The notes under the pieces are model-generated. The model was not told the DNA's origin, made no database searches, and was given only the letters and a program-made list of their open reading frames with translations. The translations under genes and the position numbers were made by a program. Shown here in pieces: positions 1-8,425 of a stretch of DNA of 20,091 nt. Source of the stretch: a virus; IMG/VR virus record IMGVR_UViG_3300044998_000005, positions 1 through 20,091 of that record. The stretch is one strand, 5' to 3'. The first letter of the stretch is position 1. Each line of letters begins with the position of its first letter.

Positions 1-3000
1 CGACCGTTCGCGCCAAACGCGGCCAAGTTCGAGCCGTTGAGCAGGTCTGCTTCGGTGCAGCTTGCAAGCAGTGTGGCGTCGCCTGCGGTTACGATTACCT
101 TGAAAGAGTTTACGGTGTCAGTCTGAAGCAGGGAATCAGGAACCTCTGGAACCGTAAGCGCCAAGGCCACACACCCTTCATTGGTGTTCGAGACAGCCTC
201 ATAGAAGGCCCGTTCATTTACAGACAGATATGCACTGGCACCCATCCATGAAGTGGTCTTCAAAATCGGACTCAAGTGCATGTAGACCCCGAACTGATTC
301 GTGTAGGTCAGGTCATGCGACGGCATTATCAACGGAACGTCGAGTACATAAAGGTCGCCGCCAAGGTCGAACGGAATCTGTTGATTGTATCCGGTGCCCG
401 CGTCCGCATTGAATTGTACGGCCTCATCCGACTGGAAACTGGTGCCCCGGATTCCTATGGAGAAGTCATTGTTGTAAGTAACCTCGGCGGCTTTTACAGT
501 GTAGGTAAGAGCGCCGACTTCGACAGAGCCGACATCTCCCGGTTCGACCTTGAAGAACTTCGGCGGCAGACGGAAGTCATAACTCACGCGAGAAGACCAC
601 GCAGTCCACAGTGCGCGATTGGCAAGCGTCTTCGCCTCGATAGCCGTCATGGCAATCGGGACTTCATATGTGATCTGTTCGTTCGATCTGTTCGTGGCGA
701 TATGCTGCGAGCGTGTAGCGAACTGCATGGACCAGTTGTACGACAGGGACTTGTCGAGATAGCGCAACAAGACACGCTGAGGCACCGCAATCTCTTCTTC
801 ACGGCGGAATGTGAAGCTCACGCCATCCGGTGCGCTGGCAGACGGCAGCAACAACTCGCCATTGACCACCTCGAAATCGGTACTGTTGTATCCAACCGGC
901 TTGCGCAGGAACTTCACCTTGCCATCCGACTCGATGACATCCAGACGATAGAGCGCGGAACACGCATTGATGACTGCGCGATAGGAGGTAATCTGAGAGA
1001 TTATGGCCCCGTCAATCTCATCGTCAATCTCCGGGTCCACATAGATTTCGGTAAGCAGGTATCCAGCGTAGAGAGCCATGCCGGTCAGGAAATCGGCAAG
1101 CGGCATACGGGCATCGCCGAGGCGGTCATAATAGAACATGGACAGCGCCTTGTCCATGCTATCCAACTGGTTTGGTCCATTAGCGCCGGAGCCTCCAGTG
1201 CCGATACCTGCAAACATTCGCATCTTGGAAGAGAACATACGGGTGCTGTGTCCGACACGATAGTTCCCGTTCGTGTCAGTGAAGGTGTTCAGCGTCATGA
1301 AGGTCAGGTCGAGTTCATGGGTGCTGCCGTCCACAGCCGTCTGCCAAGCGAAATAACCGTTCGACAGATCATGCAGGTGGTTATGATTGTCATGCGCGGG
1401 AGGCAGCTTGCCGGTACAATCCACAGAGGCAAGTTCATTGCCATCGGAATCGTACTTGTAGCACATGCCGTTGTCCAGAAAGACTATGTAGGCGTCTTCA
1501 TACGCATGGTAGTAGACATTGTTGATGCCTGAACCCATGTCCTTCCAAGTGGTTTTTGTAAAACCCTTGATGACACTGGCGGTACCGACACCTGTCCGGC
1601 CAGCCCCCGTGGCGATACGATAGCGATATATGTACCGATCATCAATCGCCATCATGTCGGAGAAACCGTAGCCCACCGTGCCCGGAGTGAACGAGTCGTA
1701 ATTGGGTCCGGCCTCGATCATTCCGATGTCGAGAATGTCGCTATCGCCTTTCAGATGCAGTACGGCAATGCCGATACCCGAATAGAATGACTGACAGAAT
1801 ATGTAGGTATCGACGCTGTAGATTCCGTAAACCAACTGAGGCGAGAAGAACCTTGGGTAATTTATATACCCCTGATGATAAGGGTTCCTGCTGTTTACAA
1901 AAACCTCGCTGTTCGGGTAGGAGTGAGACCCCGTAAACCCGGTCCTTGCGCCAATCCAGTTTTTCACCGAACCAGAAACAGGGTCCAGCATCACGAGCGG
2001 CTGACGGCCAAGACCTCCTTGCGGCATGGCGAGGATTACGTTGAGCCATGGGATATATGTCATGCCATAACCTACAACGGTGGCCTGCACACCCTTGATG
2101 CCAAGCAGGTTATCATCCTCCATGTCACCGGAGTTGTTATCCCAACCAACACCATCCCCCGAGTTCAGGTAGGAGGTGTTGACAAGGGTGCCGGTGGCCA
2201 TGTCATATGTGCGGCACGAGTCGCCCGTGTTCGGCCCATCCTTGTAGACCGAATAGTAGAGCATACGGTTCCAGTCAGCGAAACCGAACTGCTGGACACG
2301 GGAGCCGTTGGAGTCGGCAGTCGGATAGATATTGGTGACTGTGTAAGTGCTGGATGTCGCATCGCCGATTTCGACGGATATGGACGGCGGTCGGTTTCCC
2401 CACAGCGCCACCGGCAGATCCTTGATGACCATATACATCAGGTCGCGGAATGCGGGGACCATGCCCACACCCATTTTCTCTTCCATGGTCGGGTCCGGTT
2501 CCTGAGTCGGAGAGGCCGGATAGAACGTGAAATTGAACCCCTGAATCTTGGTCTGGCCCGTACCGCGCCGGTCATAGATGAGCGAGCCATCCGCCCACAC
2601 GCGCAGCACGTCACGCTTGGTGGCGTCCGTGTTGCCGGGCATACCGAAGCTCACGGCGTAGGTTGCAAAATACTGATACTCGGTCGTTTTCTGAGTCGGG
2701 CCACCGGAACCGCCGGACTTGGACTTCTTGATGTTCTCACGAAGCGGAATGGCCCACAGAATGTTGCCGTACAGACGACGCACACCGAACGTGATGGGGA
2801 TGGGCAGACCATAGAGCGAGAAAGGGATGTTCAAATCCTTCAGGCGCGGGCCTACCGTACTCTTGTCGCCGTCCGCCTGAACGATAGAGAATCCCGGAAT
2901 GTACCTGTCATCAGGCGGGTCTATGACCCTGAAATCAATTACATCATTACCACGGGGAACCCATCCGGTATAGGTCGTGTCCCGCTTGAGTTCGAGAAAA

Positions 3001-3050
3001 TCCCAACGGTCGAACGCATTGCTGTTGAACTCGGGCGGGCCGGTTAGCAT
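1..3050 (-). CDS. Phage tail hub / host-specificity protein, gp15- and J-like (partial, C-terminus outside window)
   Basis: The frame opens with ATG at 3050 and has no stop down to position 1, giving about 1,016 residues of a longer protein. Residues 1-230 match the N-terminal part of siphophage tail-tip proteins: a PITFGVRRLYGNILWAIP stretch, a RVWADGSLIYDRR strand pair, the EPDPTMEEKMG segment and DLPVALWGNRPPS. The hub fold resumes near residue 645 (LADFLTGMALYAGYLL, then ALYRLDVIESDGKVKFLRKP). Residues about 740-880 resemble the Phage-tail_3 domain (QRVLLRYLDKSLSYNW, FFKVEPGDVG). Between these lie about 370 residues that look like a beta-propeller insertion. The start overlaps the peptidase stop as TGATG, with AAGGAT 8 nt upstream, so the two genes are translationally coupled. 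It should form the central hub/fibre-bearing tip that contacts the host. Long plus-strand ORFs across it are shadows. Confidence 0.88.
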   Translation of the reverse strand, partial: MLTGPPEFNSNAFDRWDFLELKRDTTYTGWVPRGNDVIDFRVIDPPDDRYIPGFSIVQADGDKSTVGPRLKDLNIPFSLYGLPIPITFGVRRLYGNILWAIPLRENIKKSKSGGSGGPTQKTTEYQYFATYAVSFGMPGNTDATKRDVLRVWADGSLIYDRRGTGQTKIQGFNFTFYPASPTQEPDPTMEEKMGVGMVPAFRDLMYMVIKDLPVALWGNRPPSISVEIGDATSSTYTVTNIYPTADSNGSRVQQFGFADWNRMLYYSVYKDGPNTGDSCRTYDMATGTLVNTSYLNSGDGVGWDNNSGDMEDDNLLGIKGVQATVVGYGMTYIPWLNVILAMPQGGLGRQPLVMLDPVSGSVKNWIGARTGFTGSHSYPNSEVFVNSRNPYHQGYINYPRFFSPQLVYGIYSVDTYIFCQSFYSGIGIAVLHLKGDSDILDIGMIEAGPNYDSFTPGTVGYGFSDMMAIDDRYIYRYRIATGAGRTGVGTASVIKGFTKTTWKDMGSGINNVYYHAYEDAYIVFLDNGMCYKYDSDGNELASVDCTGKLPPAHDNHNHLHDLSNGYFAWQTAVDGSTHELDLTFMTLNTFTDTNGNYRVGHSTRMFSSKMRMFAGIGTGGSGANGPNQLDSMDKALSMFYYDRLGDARMPLADFLTGMALYAGYLLTEIYVDPEIDDEIDGAIISQITSYRAVINACSALYRLDVIESDGKVKFLRKPVGYNSTDFEVVNGELLLPSASAPDGVSFTFRREEEIAVPQRVLLRYLDKSLSYNWSMQFATRSQHIATNRSNEQITYEVPIAMTAIEAKTLANRALWTAWSSRVSYDFRLPPKFFKVEPGDVGSVEVGALTYTVKAAEVTYNNDFSIGIRGTSFQSDEAVQFNADAGTGYNQQIPFDLGGDLYVLDVPLIMPSHDLTYTNQFGVYMHLSPILKTTSWMGASAYLSVNERAFYEAVSNTNEGCVALALTVPEVPDSLLQTDTVNSFKVIVTAGDATLLASCTEADLLNGSNLAAFGANG

Positions 3051-3526
3051 CAGGCTAGATCCTTGTATCTGAAGGCAGCTATCAACGTCCTCCTTACATC
3101 ATCCGACACATACTCTTCAACCACCTTTCTGGCGTCCACGCTGGCATGAATGATTGTAAGCCGGTCTCCGATATGACTGGCCATGGCGACATGCTGTGGA
3201 AAGATCGGGATTCGCATTACGAGAATGTCCGCATCTTTCAGCCTTGTCATGTCCCGAACCCGGACAGCGAGCGGTGCCAGTGCCCGCATGAAGTCATAGT
3301 TCCTCGCTACCCTCCCATAGTCCAGCGAGTCATCGTAATCATGCAGGCCGAGTTCCTTGCCGACCACATATGGCAGGCCGATACAGTCTATGCCGGTACG
3401 GGTTCTGCCCTTGTGTTTCCAAGGAGTGCCGATGTAGCTACGGGCCAACCGGATACACTCGGTCCTGATCTCGTCAGGACGTACCAGTCTGGAGGAAGTC
3501 GTTGATGAAGTCGGGTCCGGGGACAA
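3050..3526 (-). CDS. NlpC/P60-family tail-associated cell-wall peptidase (GTA gp14-like)
   Basis: This 158-residue protein carries the papain-like NlpC/P60 triad: Cys48 in TGIDCIGL, His112 in FPQHVAMASH and a third polar His127 in IIHAS. The conserved ARSYIGTPWKHKGR stretch precedes the cysteine. The family cleaves peptidoglycan cross-links, and in this position it would open the cell wall during DNA delivery. No ATG or GTG is available at the natural N-terminus. I chose TTG at 3526 because AGAGGTG lies about 6 nt upstream; this makes the gene overlap the end of the hub gene by 53 nt. CTG at 3487 (145 residues) is the alternative but has no ribosome-binding site. A reading that extends further upstream (to 3685) is only a shadow of the hub gene. 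The stop overlaps the next start as TGATG. Confidence 0.87.
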   Translation of the reverse strand: MSPDPTSSTTSSRLVRPDEIRTECIRLARSYIGTPWKHKGRTRTGIDCIGLPYVVGKELGLHDYDDSLDYGRVARNYDFMRALAPLAVRVRDMTRLKDADILVMRIPIFPQHVAMASHIGDRLTIIHASVDARKVVEEYVSDDVRRTLIAAFRYKDLA

Positions 3527-4343
3527 AGGGTTCACCTCTGAAATTCTTGATGTTGTTGAACTTTGTACGGCAGGTGCCGATAGTCTTGTCACATCCGGCG
3601 ACGATTTCAAACGTATCTCCGACTTCAATATCGAACGGGAAACGCAGGGACAGGAAAAGAGAGTCCTGACCGCCGCCGTAAGCAAACTGGTTCAGGACTT
3701 CCATGGAGATACCATCGTTCGCACCGCTCGTGAATGTGATCACCCCGAAGGTATAGAACCCGTTGGGAGGGTCGGATGCCAGCGTGGCGCGAATCTTGGT
3801 CTGAGTCTCGACCACGTTTACAGTGCCGGTCGTGGTGAAAGCAGCCAAAGAAACCCCACAACGGCTATCGCCAAGGTCGGCGCGGCACTGGGCGGAATAG
3901 TATTCGCCGATGCGAACGTCGCCGCGTGTCAGAAGCCCACGGATTTCAAACTGGCCGCTACGCCGATTGGTGACTGTGATGGTGGAAAGGATGCCCGTGA
4001 GCAGGATGATCTTGCCGAGCGCCGTATTGGTGTAATCGACGACCGCGAACTCTACCACGGCCTTGTCGTAGACGCCACGGGCTACATCCACTTCCGCGAT
4101 GCCGTCATCCGAGAAGATGACATTGCAGTTGGTGGACTGGATGCCATTGTTTGCCGAGGACGTAATGGCCGCAACCTGAAGAGAATTGTCACGCAGGTAT
4201 GTGTTACCCGACACCACAACATTTGCGTCATTATCCGTGAGCCGGATGATAACGCCGTCTGTACGGGTGATCGTGATGATATGACACAGAGATGTGGTGC
4301 CCGAATCAAGCCGGGCTTGCAAGGTGGGATTGATGACCCTCAT
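3474..4343 (-). CDS. BR0599-type tail hub protein with four-cysteine (Fe-S-like) set (GTA gp13-like)
   Basis: The 289-residue protein matches the DUF2163/phage_BR0599 pattern. The N-terminal beta-rich part (residues 1-145) contains the typical ITRTDGVIIRLTD opening, and the C-terminal part starts at GEYYSAQCRADLGDSRCG. Four cysteines are suitably placed: Cys153, Cys162, Cys251 and Cys258. The Rhodobacter GTA hub and lambda gpL coordinate an iron-sulfur cluster with equivalent cysteines, so this protein probably does too; that is inferred from the family. It would sit at the distal end of the tail between the DUF2460 protein and the gp15-like hub. ATG at 4343 overlaps the upstream stop (ATGA) and is preceded by GAGGTG at normal spacing. 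The C-terminal codons overlap the peptidase start region. Confidence 0.87.
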   Translation of the reverse strand: MRVINPTLQARLDSGTTSLCHIITITRTDGVIIRLTDNDANVVVSGNTYLRDNSLQVAAITSSANNGIQSTNCNVIFSDDGIAEVDVARGVYDKAVVEFAVVDYTNTALGKIILLTGILSTITVTNRRSGQFEIRGLLTRGDVRIGEYYSAQCRADLGDSRCGVSLAAFTTTGTVNVVETQTKIRATLASDPPNGFYTFGVITFTSGANDGISMEVLNQFAYGGGQDSLFLSLRFPFDIEVGDTFEIVAGCDKTIGTCRTKFNNIKNFRGEPFVPGPDFINDFLQTGTS

Positions 4344-4939
4344 TCACGCACCTCTTCAATCGGAATGTTCGGGATCGAGCCCGCATTCCAGATTTCCATT
4401 TCGACATCGAGTGTGTCCTGAGCGAAATGGACCGGCACATCGAACTCGCCCGTGAGGGTGATGACTACCCCGTTGGCCGGAGCCACACTGAAGCGGATTA
4501 TACCACCTGTTTCCAGAGACCAGTTGGCATCCGGCACCGCAACGCCGTTAGCATAGACAGTGAGCGTGGACTCAATCGGGCGCTTGATCGGGCGCGTGAA
4601 AGGAAGGACCGAATCAGCGTAGTATCGGATGCACTGGAAGTCAGTCACGACGCCGTTACCCGTTCCAAGAGTCTCACCCTCGAACTCATAGTCCGACCAG
4701 TCGCGGAACAGAAATCCACGCAGACGGCCCCGGCGGGCATAGAAGAACCTGATGATGTCCCGAAGGTTATCCTTGGACTGGATGCCGTAGCCTACCTGCC
4801 CTCTGTAGAGCGGATAGTTCCAGTTCTGATTGGTCACGAGAGATCCGCCATCGGTGCGGTTCACGATGGTATTGAATTGGGGGCCACCGCGCACACCGCG
4901 CTCGACATCCACCGGCATCCTTACTGCGTCAATTATCAT
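4340..4939 (-). CDS. DUF2460-family distal tail protein (GTA gp12-like)
   Basis: The 199-residue protein has the DUF2460 hallmarks: an N-terminal GGPQFNTIVNRTDGG segment, the IIRFFYARRGRLRGFLFRDW block around residues 62-81, and a C-terminal half rich in short beta strands (TVYANGVAVPDANWSLE, GEFDVPVHFAQD). The family forms a ring at the distal end of the tail tube, below the tape measure and above the hub. Its ATG overlaps the tape-measure stop as ATGA. The AGGAG lies immediately against this ATG, which is tight, so initiation probably relies on coupling to the tape-measure gene. Its own stop overlaps the next start in the same ATGA fashion. Confidence 0.88.
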   Translation of the reverse strand: MIIDAVRMPVDVERGVRGGPQFNTIVNRTDGGSLVTNQNWNYPLYRGQVGYGIQSKDNLRDIIRFFYARRGRLRGFLFRDWSDYEFEGETLGTGNGVVTDFQCIRYYADSVLPFTRPIKRPIESTLTVYANGVAVPDANWSLETGGIIRFSVAPANGVVITLTGEFDVPVHFAQDTLDVEMEIWNAGSIPNIPIEEVRE

Positions 4940-7900
4940 CTCCTGCCTGCCCTTCGATTTGCACGGTCCACCATACTCGCCACGGCAGACTCGATCTGCG
5001 CCCTGTTCTGGCGGAAAGACTCAGCGTTCGGAGTGTTTATAGTCATCTGCACCTGCACACGATTGTCCTGAGCCCCGACGCCGCCCTTGGCAGCCATTGC
5101 CGCCTGTGCCTTTTCGGACGGACGCGGCGCACCACCCACACCATAGGGGTCGTTAGCGCCATAATTAGGCCCGCCCTGCATCGGAGTGTAGGTCTGAAAG
5201 TCCTTGATCTTGGAGGCTGCCTTGGCCATCTCCGGCAGCGCCTCCTTGAACTGTTCAAAGTTGGCACCCGCGTCACGATACCTTTTAAGGGCCTCTATCG
5301 CGCTTTTCTGCTTGGCCATCAGACCGGAAATTTCATTCTCACTTGCATAGAGGTCAGTCAGCATGTAGTCCAGCTTATATGCAAAAGGAGCGTTTGAGTC
5401 ATATGAGGAAAATATGTGTCTGCTATGCTTGTAATTGGCTGCGTATTCACTGTCGCCCGGCAGCAGCTTGTTAGCTCTTATAAAGGCTGAATATTCATCC
5501 TGATCAAAAGCCCCCTGTGAGGTATACACATAGGGAGTTCCGATTCCGATTCCGAATCTACTGGGATAATGAGGCCCGGTTTTCAGGACTGCGGAAGTTT
5601 CAAACCCGCTACCCTTGAAGGATGTGGACTGGTCGAGTGCTACAGCCGAACGCTGAAGCATTTTGGCCGTGTTCTGGTTCTGGACTACAATTTCCTGCAC
5701 AACCTGCTCGTTGGAGCGGGCGGCCATTCTGTTACTGGCCACGACAGCATTGGCCATACGGTTGATGGCCTTTACAACCAATGCAGTGTTGTCGTTGGCC
5801 GCAGTGACGCCGTTGGACTGAAGCGCATGATTGGGGATGATGCTGCCGGTCGTGTTCGGCGTGAAGAGTTCGGGGCCTTTCTCACCCACGAGGTATGTGT
5901 TGCCTGACAGCACGGGGCCACCAGCCGCACGAGCGCCATCAAGCCCACCAGAGCTACCGGAAGAGCCGCTTTGACCGGCAGCCGCCTTGGCAGCCGCCAG
6001 ACGCCTGAATGCTTCTGTCAATGCGTTCACACCAGCCACCGCACCCTGAGCCGCAGATCCCGCCGCACGGAAACCAGCCGCAGCCGCCTCACCGGCAGTC
6101 TTGGCAGCCGTCAGCAACGGATTGAGACTGGACATGAGGTCGGACATCTCCTTGACCTGTCCGGCAGCGATGGTCGAGGACTCGGCGCTGGACAGAATGG
6201 CCGTAGCCATGGCGCGAGACGCATTGGCCGCGCCGGATGCCTGCGTGTTCACACTCTTCATGGACCCCGCGAGCAAATCAGCCGGAGCCTTGGCCGCAGC
6301 CGTGGCGGCAGTCGTGCTGGTCGTGGCCGTACCTGCATCCGTGGTGTACTTCTCCCAATCCTTGGTTACACGCGCAAGATTGTTGAAACCATCCTCAGAC
6401 GATTTCATGTAACTACCGGCCTGAAGGAGTCCTTCTCCGAGAGTGCGATAGCCCATATCAACACGTTTGATTTCCTCAGCCAAGGAGGTCTGCGCAATCC
6501 TGAGCGCATCCGTACCCGTCTTGACGCCAAGCAACGGAGACAACAGGGCATTGGAGTTATCCGTCAATGCTTCGACCGCACTGCCCGCGCTCTGTGTAGC
6601 GCCGGTACCCTGCACCATGGATATTACGATGTTGTCCATCGCAGCGGCCACCTGCACAGCCTTCAGCGCAGTCTCATCCGATACGGCACCCATCTGGTTG
6701 AGGATGAGGATGACGCCAGAGACAGCGCGAACGACCGGAACCAGTGCCGCTGCAATAAGGATACCCGCACCACGAACCAGTACCTCCAACGCCGCACTGA
6801 CCGCCGTGATGGTGCCTTCCCACGTCACCCACGAGGGCAGCGCCTCACCGATGACGCTGGTCATCTGACCCAGCACACCCACAAGAGAGGAAATCATTCC
6901 GAAGAAGAGGTCCACTTCCTTCCGCACGGTCTCTACGTTCTGGTAGAGATACACGAAAGCCGTAACCGCCGCCGCGATGCCCGTGGTAATCAGGGTGAGG
7001 GGATTGATTGCCATGACAAGGTTGAATACCTTGACGATACCAGTCAGGCTGGTCATCGCTCCCGCGATACGGAAAAGCCCCGCAATCAGACTGGCCGTAG
7101 GTGCCATCCACGCAGCAATGGCGGAGCCGAACTGGATGGCAACAACCGCCGCTGCCGCGATGGCCACCGCCGAGAGGTTATTTGCAACGAACATAAGCGT
7201 CTTGGAAAACACTCCGAAGATGCCTGTGCCACGATTGATGTCCCCGAGCACTTCGATGACCGCGCTCTTGATACGCATGAAACCCTGCTCCAGCGTAGGG
7301 ACCGTCTTGTCGAACTCTTTCTGTAGTTCCGGCGCAGCAGCGGCCACGGCCTTGACAACGCGCTCGGTCTCAAGAATGCCGGGGTTGGCCTTGGCAAACG
7401 CCAGCAACTGACCGCCGCTGACCCCGAACTCCTTGCCGATGGCGGCGGCAAGAGCGGGCAACTGCTCGGCCACGGAACGAAGCTCGTCGCCGCGCAGAGC
7501 GCCGGACGCAAGGGCCTGCGTGAACTGGATCATGGCGTTTCTGGCTTCCATGCTCGTTGCACCACCAACGTTGACGGCGAGCGACAGACCCCTCATGACC
7601 TTTTCCAGATATTCGCTGGAATACCCTAAAGTTTCGGTCGAGCGGATGAGACGGGAATAGATAATCGCGTTCGCTTCAAGGTCCGTGCGGGTCTCACGGG
7701 AAATCTGAGAGACGAACTGCTGAGCCCGAGCAAAATCTTCGGCAGACTTGGTAGCCACCTTGAGACGGTTGTCGATACGAGTTGCGGCATCAATCAAATC
7801 CACGAGTCCGGTAGCAGCACGGACGGTAGACGCCACGACGAGGGCCTGTCTGAAGAACTGAAGCGCGTTGGCCGATCTTTGAGCGGCGGCACCGACCTGA

Positions 7901-7968
7901 TCAATCGCAGCAGCCGTCGCCTGAGCGCCGGACTGTGTTACGATGATCTGGAAGGTGTGTGTGGCCAC
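4936..7968 (-). CDS. Tail tape measure protein
   Basis: At 1,010 residues this is the longest complete gene, and it sits just after the chaperone block, the usual tape-measure position. Residues about 65-230 match the tape-measure N-terminal domain (TRIDNRLKVATKSAEDFA, GYSSEYLEKVMRGLSLAVN, ASGALRGDELRSVAEQLPAL). Residues about 255-345 and 395-425 contain hydrophobic, possibly membrane-inserting segments. An Ala/Gly/Ser-rich stretch follows, then GGPVLSGNTYLVGEKGPELF near residue 690, a motif common in siphophage tape measures. The protein sets tail length and helps DNA pass the envelope. Taking the usual 1.5 angstrom per residue, the tail would be about 150 nm. The start is GTG at 7968, with a weak AGGGT 8 nt upstream and an 8-nt gap after the previous gene. 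Confidence 0.93.
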   Translation of the reverse strand: MATHTFQIIVTQSGAQATAAAIDQVGAAAQRSANALQFFRQALVVASTVRAATGLVDLIDAATRIDNRLKVATKSAEDFARAQQFVSQISRETRTDLEANAIIYSRLIRSTETLGYSSEYLEKVMRGLSLAVNVGGATSMEARNAMIQFTQALASGALRGDELRSVAEQLPALAAAIGKEFGVSGGQLLAFAKANPGILETERVVKAVAAAAPELQKEFDKTVPTLEQGFMRIKSAVIEVLGDINRGTGIFGVFSKTLMFVANNLSAVAIAAAAVVAIQFGSAIAAWMAPTASLIAGLFRIAGAMTSLTGIVKVFNLVMAINPLTLITTGIAAAVTAFVYLYQNVETVRKEVDLFFGMISSLVGVLGQMTSVIGEALPSWVTWEGTITAVSAALEVLVRGAGILIAAALVPVVRAVSGVILILNQMGAVSDETALKAVQVAAAMDNIVISMVQGTGATQSAGSAVEALTDNSNALLSPLLGVKTGTDALRIAQTSLAEEIKRVDMGYRTLGEGLLQAGSYMKSSEDGFNNLARVTKDWEKYTTDAGTATTSTTAATAAAKAPADLLAGSMKSVNTQASGAANASRAMATAILSSAESSTIAAGQVKEMSDLMSSLNPLLTAAKTAGEAAAAGFRAAGSAAQGAVAGVNALTEAFRRLAAAKAAAGQSGSSGSSGGLDGARAAGGPVLSGNTYLVGEKGPELFTPNTTGSIIPNHALQSNGVTAANDNTALVVKAINRMANAVVASNRMAARSNEQVVQEIVVQNQNTAKMLQRSAVALDQSTSFKGSGFETSAVLKTGPHYPSRFGIGIGTPYVYTSQGAFDQDEYSAFIRANKLLPGDSEYAANYKHSRHIFSSYDSNAPFAYKLDYMLTDLYASENEISGLMAKQKSAIEALKRYRDAGANFEQFKEALPEMAKAASKIKDFQTYTPMQGGPNYGANDPYGVGGAPRPSEKAQAAMAAKGGVGAQDNRVQVQMTINTPNAESFRQNRAQIESAVASMVDRANRRAGRR

Positions 7969-7976
7969 AGCGTACC

Positions 7977-8423
7977 CTACTCTTTCGTTATGATTTTGAT
8001 AGAACTAGCACGTACCCCCATGGCCTGCAATCCCTTGGATACCATACCATTCGGGCGGTGCTTGGCGTCCCCGTATTCGAGAACCCCGATGTAGGGCACA
8101 TTGTTGGTGATGAATGCCGTCTTGCCGCCCCTGTAGGCTGCCATGGCGTTCCTTGCGCGCGCCTTGGTAATCGCCCTAGCCGCCGAGGCCCCTGTGCCCT
8201 TCACAGATCCCGGAACATGAGGAGGGACTTCGCCGTTGGCAGGGCCTCCGACAGTAACCAGCCAGTTGGATACCGCTCTGGTGGTATCGACCGGCGTCTG
8301 GTCCGCGATGGTCTCGATACCAGCCTCGACAATGAGTTTGACGGCGGCATCCATACCAGCCTGCACCGATTTGGCCCACGACTTCGTGACGGCTGGCATC
8401 TGACTGAACGGATATGTGGGCAC
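7977..8423 (-). CDS. HK97 gp10-like tail-completion / minor tail protein
   Basis: The 148-residue protein shows the gp10-like pattern: an N-terminal amphipathic helix (residues 12-40), a QTPVDTTRAVSNWLVTVGGP strand region, then helix-rich Ala/Arg segments and ITNNVPYIGVLEYGDAKHRP near the C-terminus. The TPVDTG-like and NxxPYxxxLEYG motifs are the family signature. Such proteins usually act at the head-tail or tail-terminator joint. The start is GTG at 8423 with AGGAAG 7 nt upstream; the GT reading frame ends 2 nt before it. Its place between the chaperone and tape-measure genes is not the usual one, since the family normally sits between head-closure and tail-terminator genes. Confidence 0.75.
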   Translation of the reverse strand: MPTYPFSQMPAVTKSWAKSVQAGMDAAVKLIVEAGIETIADQTPVDTTRAVSNWLVTVGGPANGEVPPHVPGSVKGTGASAARAITKARARNAMAAYRGGKTAFITNNVPYIGVLEYGDAKHRPNGMVSKGLQAMGVRASSIKIITKE

Positions 8424-8425
8424 GG

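Noticed and set aside
276-3047. Long plus-strand ORFs at 276-1532 and 1875-3047
   Set aside because: They lie opposite the tail hub gene and show no recognisable family. The proteins are rich in Arg, His, Gly and Val, the usual look of antisense shadows of GC-rich genes that seldom use TTA, CTA and TCA codons.
5971-7326. Plus-strand ORF of 451 codons opposite the tape measure
   Set aside because: It shows the same Arg/His-rich antisense composition, no family match and no plus-strand gene neighbours; the tape measure on the other strand is well supported.
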